Assembly: GCA_022823165.1 (NCBI GenBank)
Contig: JAJDXR010000005.1
Span: forward strand, 44,362 to 108,361
Origin: Anaerolineae bacterium
GTDB taxonomy: Bacteria; Chloroflexota; Anaerolineae; Aggregatilineales; Phototrophicaceae
Length of the DNA stretch: 64,000 nucleotides
Reading direction: 5' to 3'
Each line of letters begins with the position of its first letter. Position 1 is the stretch's first letter. Of the stretch, positions 57,784 to 64,000 are shown in pieces. The notes under the pieces were generated by a model that saw nothing but the letters and a program-made list of their open reading frames with translations, was not told the origin of the DNA and ran no database searches. Made by a program: the position numbers and the translations under genes.

Positions 57784-58696
57784 CCAGACCCGCCCGCCGC
57801 ATATCGGACAAGATCAGTCGCTCCCAGGGCCGGTCCGTCTCCAGCGGGAAATAGTGCGCGCCGCGGCGCAAGCATTCCTCGCGAATCTCCGCGCGCCAGG
57901 CGGCCAGCCGCTGCTGATAGATGCCCAGCATGGCGCCGTCCACAGTCACCTCTTGCTGCAGCTCCGTCTCCACATCAACCAGGCTGAGATCCCCGGCCAC
58001 CGGCGGCTGCACTTCTTCCGGCGCCAGCACCTGAATGAAGGCAACTTCATGGCCCCGGCTCAATAAGGCGTTGAGGCCGTCCAGATAGCCGCCGTCGCGC
58101 GAGAACATATCGCTGACGACCAGCGTCAAGCCGGGGCGCCGCGCCCGCAAGGCATAGTCCTCCAGCGCCGTGTTCAAGTCGGTGATGCTGTCGGCGGCGA
58201 CTTCGCGGATGAAGCGCAGCAGGGCGAAGCTGTGGCCGCGTCCGCGAACGGGACCAAAGCTCGCGGCCTGACGATCATTGATGGCGGTCAGTCGCAGGCG
58301 GTCGCCGCTCGTCAGCGACACGTAAGCCAGCCCAGCCACAACTCGCTTGGCGTAGAGCAGCTTGTGCTGGTCCGGCTCGCCTTCCGGCGGGAAGTCCATA
58401 CTGGCGGACGCATCCAGAATCAGATGCACCGCCAGGTCTTCTTCATCTTCCAGCAGCTTGATATAAGGACGCTCCAGGCGGGCGTAGATATTCCAGTCCA
58501 GTTGCCGCAGGTCATCGCCGGCGACATAATTGCGATAGTCGGCGAATTCCACACTGGTTCCGCGTTTGATCGAACGGCGGTCGCCCTTGATAGCGCCGGC
58601 CCGCACCTTGCCGGCGACCAGCATCAGCGGTTCCAGGCGGCGGCGAATTGCTTCAGGCAGAAGCGTTGGCGCAGTTGGCTGCTGTGACACTATCAA
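57776..58696 (-). CDS. DUF58 domain-containing protein
   Basis: The 306-residue protein has the DUF58 core: RRSIKRGTSVEFADYRNYVA, DDLRQLDWNIYARLERPYIK and a VWA-like motif LILDASASMDFP. DUF58 proteins are found with MoxR ATPases and are thought to act in envelope or complex assembly. Here no MoxR gene is adjacent; the gene follows GNAT and the FAD/Fe-S oxidoreductase on the same strand with a 4-bp overlap. Its C-terminus is copied twice to the left as fossils. Confidence 0.87.
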   Translation of the reverse strand: MIVSQQPTAPTLLPEAIRRRLEPLMLVAGKVRAGAIKGDRRSIKRGTSVEFADYRNYVAGDDLRQLDWNIYARLERPYIKLLEDEEDLAVHLILDASASMDFPPEGEPDQHKLLYAKRVVAGLAYVSLTSGDRLRLTAINDRQAASFGPVRGRGHSFALLRFIREVAADSITDLNTALEDYALRARRPGLTLVVSDMFSRDGGYLDGLNALLSRGHEVAFIQVLAPEEVQPPVAGDLSLVDVETELQQEVTVDGAMLGIYQQRLAAWRAEIREECLRRGAHYFPLETDRPWERLILSDMRRAGLVK

Positions 58697-59256
58697 CCGC
58701 CCCGCTCGTCATCGGCGCTTTCGGGCGCATTGGGGAGGTCATCAGCTGCTTCGTCATCAGCGACATCATCCGTCTCCGCGTCCTTGTCTTCGTTGGCTTC
58801 GTCGTCTTCTTCAAATTCAAATTCCAACAGCGTCACATGGCGCCCGCGGAACATTTCCTCGCGCTGCTTGAAGCCCAGCTTGTTAAAGAGGCTGCGCGCA
58901 GCGTCGTTCTCCGGCCGGTAACGCGCGATGACCATCTCGCTGTTTTCAAAGCCGTGAACCATATCGATAAGCTGGTCAGCTACGGCATAGCCAAGGCCCT
59001 GCCCCTGGTGATCGCGGTCGATGGTCAAGCGGTCGATAATCCACTGCGTGGGGTTCTCCGCGTGGATCAGCATGACAAAACCCGCCAGTTGACCTTGATG
59101 ATGAATGGCGTAGGTTGTGACGGCTGGATGACGCGTCTGCAAAAAGGTGATAATGGCATTCCGGGTGAAACGGCGCTGTTCCGGCTTGACGCGCACAGCG
59201 GTCAAAGCCATGAAGTCGCGCATGGATGTCAACTCAAGCAGTTTGACCGCCGGCAT
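58693..59256 (-). CDS. GNAT family N-acetyltransferase with acidic tail
   Basis: The 187-residue protein starts at ATG 59256 (GGGGAGG about 5 bp upstream). The GNAT fold has WIIDRLTIDRDHQGQGLGYA for acetyl-CoA binding and YRPENDAARSLFNKLGFKQR, typical of the BltD/spermidine-type group. The last ~40 residues are almost all Asp/Glu (DETDDVADDEAADD-like), an odd extension. It lies 13 bp after the oxidoreductase gene and overlaps DUF58 by 4 bp. Confidence 0.85.
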   Translation of the reverse strand: MPAVKLLELTSMRDFMALTAVRVKPEQRRFTRNAIITFLQTRHPAVTTYAIHHQGQLAGFVMLIHAENPTQWIIDRLTIDRDHQGQGLGYAVADQLIDMVHGFENSEMVIARYRPENDAARSLFNKLGFKQREEMFRGRHVTLLEFEFEEDDEANEDKDAETDDVADDEAADDLPNAPESADDERGG

Positions 59257-59269
59257 TTCGCCTCCCCGC

Positions 59270-62104
59270 TTAACTTTCGACCAGCGCCATAGCCAGGATC
59301 TCGATGGGATGTCGCGCGGCGTAACCCGCGTCGTTGATTTGCGCCCGACACGAGGCGCCCGGCGCGGCAATCATGGCGTCGGCGTTCTCACGAATTGCCG
59401 GCAGCAAGCGGTCTTCCGCGATCTTCATGCTCAGCTCGTAGTGCTCATAGCCGAAGCTGCCCGCCACGCCGCAGCAGCCGGTATTCAGCTCCTGCACATC
59501 AGCGCCGGGTATCGCCCGCAGCAAGCGCAGCGTAGCCGCCGTGCCCCAAAGCGCCTTTTGATGACAGTGCCCGTGCAATAATATCCGCGGCGCTGTCACC
59601 TGCCAAGCGAGAGAATCAGCGCGCGAAGCCAGGGCATCAGCGAAAAAAACTTCGGCGCTGACGCAGCGCTCAGCCACAGACTTTGCCGCCGCGCGGTCGT
59701 CTGGTTCCACCAGCGTCAGATAGTCATCGCTGAAGGCGCTCAAGCAACTCGGCTCGAGGAATACCAGCGGAATCTCGCCAGATAGGCCATTCAGTCCCCG
59801 CACATTGGCGCCCGCCATCATTTTCGCCTGGTCCAGCAAACCCTTGCTGATAGCCGGACGGCCGCAGCAACCTTGGCCGGGCAAGCGCAGCGCGTTCAAG
59901 CGCAGCCCGAGCCGCCGCGCCATTGCCAGCGCCGCCCGCCCAACTTCCGGGTGATTCCACTCGCTGAAGGTATCGACGATCAGAATCCCGTCAGGCGCCG
60001 TGTGCCTTTTATGAGTATCGGCAGTGAAGCGGCGCTGGGCGAACTTCGGCAGCGGGCGCTCGGTCGGAATGCCCAGCAGGCTCGCGCCCCATTTGCCCAG
60101 CGAGTGATTCATCGCCAGGTTGCTCAGCCGCGGCAGCAGCCCCGCCACTTGATTAACCCTGTGAATATTTCCGAAGACGCGCGTGGCGGTATCGACGCCG
60201 TGCCGGTCCTGCCAGCTCGCCAGAAATTCGCTCTTGAGCTTGGCGACATCCACCGCCGACGGGCATTCGCTGGCGCAGGCTTTGCAGCTCAAGCACAGAT
60301 CCAGCACGGTCTTCAGCGCCGGGTCGCCCAGGTCTTGGGGCAGCGCGCCGCTCATGGCCGCCCGCAACGCATTGGCCCGTCCCCGCGTCGAATGCGCCTC
60401 GTCCAGGGTCGCTTGATACGAGGGACACATCGTGCCCTCGCCCTCTTTGCGGCAGACGCCCGCCCCGTTGCACATTTCAATCGCGCCGGCGTAGCCATTG
60501 TCCGCCGACCAATCATAGCGAGTCCTTAAGTCGATGACCTCGTAATCGGGCGAATAACGCATGAACCCGGCGCTGTCCATCGGCGGCGAATCGATGATCT
60601 TGCCCGGATTCATCATATTGTCCGGGTCGAAGGCGCGCTTGACCGCCCGAAAGGCGTCCATCAACTCGGGCCCAAAGAGGTACTCGCTGAATTCGCCGCG
60701 CACTAAGCCCTGCCCGTGCTCGCCGGTGATCGTGCCCTGATATTTTTTTACCGTCCGCGCCACCGCGTCGGCGATCGCGCGATATTGCCCGCGCCCTTTC
60801 AGCGTCTTGAGATTGATCAGCGGGCGGATGTGCAGGCAGCCGGCGCTGGCGTGGGCGTAGATGGCGTAGGTCGTGTCATTATCGTAGATGATGCGCTCGA
60901 CATCGCTGATGTAGTCGGCCAGGCTTTCGACCGGCACAGCGCCGTCTTCGATGAAGGAGACCGGCTTGGCTTCGCTGCGTTCGCTCATCATCAAGCCCAG
61001 GCCGGCTTTGCGCACGGTCCAGACATCGTCTTGCTGCTCCGCCGTCTCGGCTATGGTGACCGCCCCGCGGAATCCCAGCCGCAGCAGATGCGCCTTCAAG
61101 TCGTCGAGCCTGGCGCTCAACTCGCGCTCCGAGCCGACGAATTCCACCACCAGGATCGCCTCGGGGTGGCCGTCGACAAAGGTCAGCCGGTCGCGATAGC
61201 CGGCGGCGGCGCGCGTTTTATCCAGCAAGAACTTGTCCATCAATTCAATGGCGGCCGGCTCCAGCTCCAGGATGCGCGGCGTCGCTTCCAACGCGGCGCG
61301 CAAAGTATCGAAATGCGCCAGCGCCAGCCGCTTTTGCTCGATCTTCGGGCGTTCGACCAGTTGCAGCTCAGCTCGAACCACCGTCGCCAATGTGCCTTCC
61401 GAGCCGCAAAGCAGCCAGTTCAGGTTCACAGCCTCGGGGTCGATTTTGTCCAGCGCATAACCGGCCACCGTGCGCCAGGTCTTGGGATAACGGGCTTCAA
61501 TCTGCGCCGCATGCTCGGAAGCCAAATCGCCGACAAGGCCGCGGATTCGATCCAACTCGATAGTCGATTGATCCAGCCAGACCAACTCGCCCGCCGCCGT
61601 CACCACCTGCAGACGCGCCACATGGTCTGCGGTCAGGCCGTAACGGATGCTGTGCGCGCCGGTGGCGTTATTGCCGATGACGCCGCCGATAGCGGCGCGC
61701 TCGGCGCTGGCCGGGTCGGGACCAAACATCAGATTCAGCCCGGCCAGCTGCGCGTTCAGCGCGCCCAGAGTAAGACCAGGCTCAACATCTACCGACCGTG
61801 TTTCGGCGTTGACACCGCGTACGCGGCGCATATTGCGCGTGAAATCCATGATGATGGCTTCGCCGACCGCCTGCCCGGCCAGAGCGCTGCCGCCCCCGCG
61901 CGGCAAGACCGGCACAGTATACCGGCGCGCCACCTCGTGCACGGCCACCACGTCATCGGCAGAGCGCGGGTAAGTCACAGCCAGCGGCATGATCTGATAA
62001 TTGCTGGCGTCCGTGCTGTAAAGCAGGCGCGTCATCCGGTCCGCGGCCGCCTGATCGCGCCCGATGGCGCCCCGGAGATCATGCAGCAGCTCGTCAATTT
62101 GCAT
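59270..62104 (-). CDS. FAD/iron-sulfur 2-hydroxyacid dehydrogenase (GlcD-GlcF fusion type)
   Basis: The 944-residue protein (ATG 62104) fuses an FAD-binding PCMH flavoprotein (about 20-540, VLPRGGGSALAGQAVGEAI, GVIGNNATGAHSIRYGL, LCGSEGTLATVVRAELQLVE, TGEHGQGLVRGEFSEY) with a GlcF-like Fe-S part (about 575-940) carrying CLSCKACASECPSAVDVAK and CCG domains (GQGCCGRPA and TGCCGVAGSFGYE). It should oxidise D-lactate or glycolate-type 2-hydroxyacids and pass electrons to the quinone pool. It begins a three-gene unit with GNAT and DUF58. Confidence 0.9.
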   Translation of the reverse strand: MQIDELLHDLRGAIGRDQAAADRMTRLLYSTDASNYQIMPLAVTYPRSADDVVAVHEVARRYTVPVLPRGGGSALAGQAVGEAIIMDFTRNMRRVRGVNAETRSVDVEPGLTLGALNAQLAGLNLMFGPDPASAERAAIGGVIGNNATGAHSIRYGLTADHVARLQVVTAAGELVWLDQSTIELDRIRGLVGDLASEHAAQIEARYPKTWRTVAGYALDKIDPEAVNLNWLLCGSEGTLATVVRAELQLVERPKIEQKRLALAHFDTLRAALEATPRILELEPAAIELMDKFLLDKTRAAAGYRDRLTFVDGHPEAILVVEFVGSERELSARLDDLKAHLLRLGFRGAVTIAETAEQQDDVWTVRKAGLGLMMSERSEAKPVSFIEDGAVPVESLADYISDVERIIYDNDTTYAIYAHASAGCLHIRPLINLKTLKGRGQYRAIADAVARTVKKYQGTITGEHGQGLVRGEFSEYLFGPELMDAFRAVKRAFDPDNMMNPGKIIDSPPMDSAGFMRYSPDYEVIDLRTRYDWSADNGYAGAIEMCNGAGVCRKEGEGTMCPSYQATLDEAHSTRGRANALRAAMSGALPQDLGDPALKTVLDLCLSCKACASECPSAVDVAKLKSEFLASWQDRHGVDTATRVFGNIHRVNQVAGLLPRLSNLAMNHSLGKWGASLLGIPTERPLPKFAQRRFTADTHKRHTAPDGILIVDTFSEWNHPEVGRAALAMARRLGLRLNALRLPGQGCCGRPAISKGLLDQAKMMAGANVRGLNGLSGEIPLVFLEPSCLSAFSDDYLTLVEPDDRAAAKSVAERCVSAEVFFADALASRADSLAWQVTAPRILLHGHCHQKALWGTAATLRLLRAIPGADVQELNTGCCGVAGSFGYEHYELSMKIAEDRLLPAIRENADAMIAAPGASCRAQINDAGYAARHPIEILAMALVES

Positions 62105-62264
62105 GGAGGAGCCTTTGTGGCGCATACACAATAATGCGACAGATTGTAGCGGTTTTGAGCAAGGAAATACACCGAGCGGAGGATCTCTTCACAACAAATC
62201 TACTGCAGGCGCGACTTAGCGGCTCGCCCCAACAGTTGCCGTATGAATGTGCTTGGAATGCGCA

Positions 62265-63170
62265 TCAGACCCGCGACAAGTCCACCTTCAAAGCCCGCAG
62301 CTGCGCGACGCAAGCCCGTACTGCGTCAGCCGACGCCGTCATAAGCGGCGCGCGCGCGCCACCCACCGGCAAGCCGCGCTCGGCCATGATGCCCTTGACG
62401 ATGGGCAGCCAGCCGCCGCTCGCCACCACCGCGCTCACGGCCTGCTGCTGTTGCTGCAACTGCCGCGCCCGCTCCAGGCCTCCCGCCATGATGGCCTGAT
62501 ACAAGCCGACGATTATCTCGGGAATATAATTGAGACTGCCGGAGACCGCCGCGTCCAGCCCCATCGACAAGCCGGCCAGGATCAGCCCGTCTGGACCGAT
62601 GCAGGTGTTGAAGCGCCCCTCCCGCAAGTGATTGGTCGCGAACATCGTATCCAGGTCGCCGCTGCTGTCCTTGAGCCCGACGCAATTCTCGTAGCGCCGC
62701 GCCAGGCGAGTCGCCAGCGCCGCCGACAAACTGTTCGTCGCCATCGCCGGCAGGTTGTACAAATAAACGGGAAAATCAGGCGCGGCCTGGTAGACAGCGC
62801 CGTAATGAGCTTCCAGCGCTGCCTCGTCCAGCGGGAAATACCAGGGCGTGATGACCGATGCGGCGTCAGCGCCGATCGACTGCGCATGGCGAGTCAGCTC
62901 AATGGTCTCGCCGGTTGTGATGGCGCCGGTATGAATGATAACCGGAACGCGGCCCGCCACCGCTTCGACTGTGGCCGCGGCCACGACTTTGCGCTCCTCA
63001 GCGCTGAATAGCGGACCCTCGCCCGTCGTGCCCAGCGGGTAAATGCCGGCCACGCCCTTGTCGATCAGGAAGTCGGCCAGCGGCCGAATCATGCCCGGAT
63101 TGATGTCGCCATTCGGCTTGAGCGGGGTCACCGTCGGGCAGATGACGCCGCGGATGGGTTGGTATGGCAT
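62265..63170 (-). CDS. dihydrodipicolinate synthase family (DapA-like) aldolase
   Basis: The 301-residue protein has the class I aldolase DHDPS/NAL fold: GVICPTVTPLKPNGDINPGM, GTTGEGPLFSAEERKVV, catalytic Tyr138 in VYLYNLPA and Schiff-base Lys167 in CVGLKDSSGD. True DapA, N-acetylneuraminate lyase and other 2-oxoacid aldolases share these features. With no lysine genes nearby and a 2-hydroxyacid dehydrogenase next to it, a role in sugar-acid breakdown is as likely as lysine synthesis. It starts 11 bp after the coiled-coil gene on the same strand. Confidence 0.87.
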   Translation of the reverse strand: MPYQPIRGVICPTVTPLKPNGDINPGMIRPLADFLIDKGVAGIYPLGTTGEGPLFSAEERKVVAAATVEAVAGRVPVIIHTGAITTGETIELTRHAQSIGADAASVITPWYFPLDEAALEAHYGAVYQAAPDFPVYLYNLPAMATNSLSAALATRLARRYENCVGLKDSSGDLDTMFATNHLREGRFNTCIGPDGLILAGLSMGLDAAVSGSLNYIPEIIVGLYQAIMAGGLERARQLQQQQQAVSAVVASGGWLPIVKGIMAERGLPVGGARAPLMTASADAVRACVAQLRALKVDLSRV

Positions 63171-63181
63171 GGCGAAGCAAA

Positions 63182-63622
63182 CTACCTTTGCTCGGTTTCA
63201 CCGCTTATTGCCTCTGGCGCGGGCGGTTCTACACCGCGGCGCGGCGGATAAACGCCCATACGTCCTTCAATATTAGCCAGGCGCTCTCGCACGTCAATAA
63301 GATGCATCGTTATGTCGTAGGCGCGAGAATCGTTCTTGCTGTCCAACTGGTCAATTCTCGCGTCCTGCGCGTCAAATCTGGCGTCCTGCGCGTCAAATCG
63401 AGCTTCCAATGCTCTAAACCTAGCCTCAAATTTGGCATCCTGCGCGTCAAATCTGGCAAATATATGCTGATTGTTCTCCTTTATTCTGACATCAATATCG
63501 TCGCGCAATTCACGCTTCGCCTCGCTGATCCAATAACGCACCAGCAACGGAATAACGACCAGCAGCACAACATCAGAAATACCTGAGTTGGAAAGCTCCC
63601 CAAGCAATCCGAGCAGGTCCAT
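63182..63622 (-). CDS. membrane-anchored coiled-coil protein with 7-residue repeats
   Basis: From ATG 63622 (GGGAGA 7 bp upstream) the 146-residue protein has an N-terminal hydrophobic helix (about 10-30, ISDVVLLVVIPLLVRYWIS) and then a long coiled coil with five or six copies of a heptad such as ARFDAQD (DNA period 21 bp), ending in a proline-rich tail (PPRRGVEPPAPEA). Exact heptad repeats indicate a left-handed coiled coil. It is a topological mirror of the hendecad protein at 26213, with the membrane helix at the opposite end. The role is unknown. Confidence 0.68.
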   Translation of the reverse strand: MDLLGLLGELSNSGISDVVLLVVIPLLVRYWISEAKRELRDDIDVRIKENNQHIFARFDAQDAKFEARFRALEARFDAQDARFDAQDARIDQLDSKNDSRAYDITMHLIDVRERLANIEGRMGVYPPRRGVEPPAPEAISGETEQR

Positions 63623-63660
63623 CAGTCTTCTCCCCAAAGCGATTCGCGACTCAGGCCCTG

Positions 63661-63666
63661 ATTATA
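63661..63666 (-). promoter_or_regulatory. -10 element of the heptad coiled-coil gene
   Basis: TATAAT on the minus strand, inside GTGGTATAATCAGG, lies about 39 bp upstream of ATG 63622. No clear -35 is seen. It is 37 bp from the left end of the IS. Confidence 0.4.
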
Positions 63667-63702
63667 CCACTTCGCAGGCTTTTGTGGCTAGCAATCACAG
63701 AA

Positions 63703-64000
63703 GGGGGAGTGGTGAATAGGCGGTTATGCTAGACTGGAGTTATGATTACTTGCCCTGATTGTCAAGCTACACAAAAGCAAGTCAAAGCTGGCTTCAATCG
63801 TTCTGGCAGCCAGCGTTATCGTTGTAACGTCTGCATGCGCCGTTATACTCCGCAGCCCGCGCGTTTCTATGGGGATGACATGCGGCAGCAAGCTCTTAGA
63901 TGGTATGTTGATGGTGCCAGTTATCGCAGGATAGCGCGTCATTTGGGAATTGATCATGTCACCGTGATGAATTGGGTGAAAGCTCATGCCGATCAGCTTC
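63703..64000 (+). mobile_element. IS1-like insertion sequence, left part (cut by the window end)
   Basis: The element begins GGGGGAGTGGTGAATAGGCG and then GTTATGCTAGACTGGAG, the same left-end sequence as the MITEs at 53798 and, more weakly, 17958. The transposase frame opens at 63742 and runs past the window edge. The right end is not visible. Confidence 0.72.
63742..64000 (+). CDS. IS1-like transposase N-terminal part (InsA-type zinc ribbon and HTH)
   Basis: The frame from ATG 63742 is open to the end and gives 86 residues. The start ITCPDCQATQKQVKAGF and QRYRCNVCMRRYTP form the CxxC...CxxC zinc ribbon of IS1 InsA-type proteins, followed by the HTH DGASYRRIARHLGIDHVTVM NWVKAHAD pattern. This is the DNA-binding half of the transposase; the catalytic part should lie beyond the window. 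GGAG lies just 2 bp before the ATG, a close spacing. Confidence 0.8.
   Translation, partial: MITCPDCQATQKQVKAGFNRSGSQRYRCNVCMRRYTPQPARFYGDDMRQQALRWYVDGASYRRIARHLGIDHVTVMNWVKAHADQL

Noticed and set aside
60716..62134. 472-codon plus-strand frame opposite the FAD/Fe-S oxidoreductase
   Set aside because: The minus-strand gene has unambiguous FAD and Fe-S motifs; the antisense frame is a by-product of high GC third positions and has no family motifs.
1..64000. tRNA or rRNA genes
   Set aside because: No T-loop/acceptor pattern or rRNA-like stretch was recognised on either strand by eye; a tRNAscan-SE and Infernal run would settle it.

Overview
The window reads as a high-GC chromosome segment, most plausibly from an Anaerolineae-like Chloroflexota. 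That placement is inferred from secreted and membrane proteins with long Pro/Thr-Ser linkers, an LCP-family wall protein, TIGR03943/permease genes and a high-GC, Ala/Arg-rich gene style; no rRNA or other phylogenetic marker is present to prove it. Coding density is high, many neighbours overlap by 4 bp (ATGA or similar), and the first and last genes are cut by the window edges.

Layout. 0-14 kb: a MATE transporter with a GT4 glycosyltransferase, a small holin-family membrane protein, a 1200-residue VWA surface protein with a huge Thr-Pro repeat, DUF2461, a secreted cyclophilin, a helical-repeat protein, and an FHA-sulfatase-Ldh operon. 14.4-16.3 kb: an AT-richer two-gene insert, DUF3696-type ATPase plus PIN nuclease. 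16.3-26.7 kb: LCP protein, gatC, nitrilase-family enzyme, subtilase, ECF sigma factor, two paralogous TetR regulators, CAP/LysM protein, class IV aminotransferase, repeat coiled-coil protein. 26.7-33 kb: Fur-thiolase-CoA transferase operon and a permease-TIGR03943-propeller operon. 33.3-36.8 kb: two overlapping GAF/PAS/class III cyclase genes whose catalytic residues are complementary. 37-44.7 kb: an FAD oxidoreductase, then tsaD flanked on both sides by conflict-system-like modules, an ABC-3C system (HNH, middle component, DUF2326 ATPase) and an AAA ATPase-TOPRIM pair. 44.8-55.9 kb: membrane protein, lipoprotein, orphan solute-binding protein, BI-1, Maf, class I aldolase, an AT-rich GT2 gene inserted beside a duplicated MOSC tail, Rieske oxygenase and SDR. 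55.9-57.8 kb: a triplicated DUF4160-DUF2442 toxin-antitoxin-like array carrying fossil pieces of both flanking genes. 57.8-63.6 kb: DUF58, GNAT and a GlcD/GlcF-like fusion oxidoreductase, a DapA-family lyase and a second heptad-repeat coiled-coil protein. The window ends inside an IS1-like insertion sequence.

Mobile and repeat content ties the window together. Two ~135-140 bp MITE-like elements (18.0 and 53.9 kb) share their left end with the IS at 63.7 kb. A ~290 bp inverted-repeat element lies directly upstream of the ABC-3C operon. A GTAGGGGCGAGCC-type double-hairpin repeat recurs at four places. Many promoters show an extended -10 (TGC-TATAAT or TGC-TACAAT), several so close to the start codon that leaderless transcripts are likely.

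The observations I rate most worth following are the complementary split-cyclase pair, the three separate ATPase-plus-nuclease modules in AT-richer islands, and the DUF4160-DUF2442 triplication with preserved gene fossils. All functions are read from sequence motifs; no database search was run.
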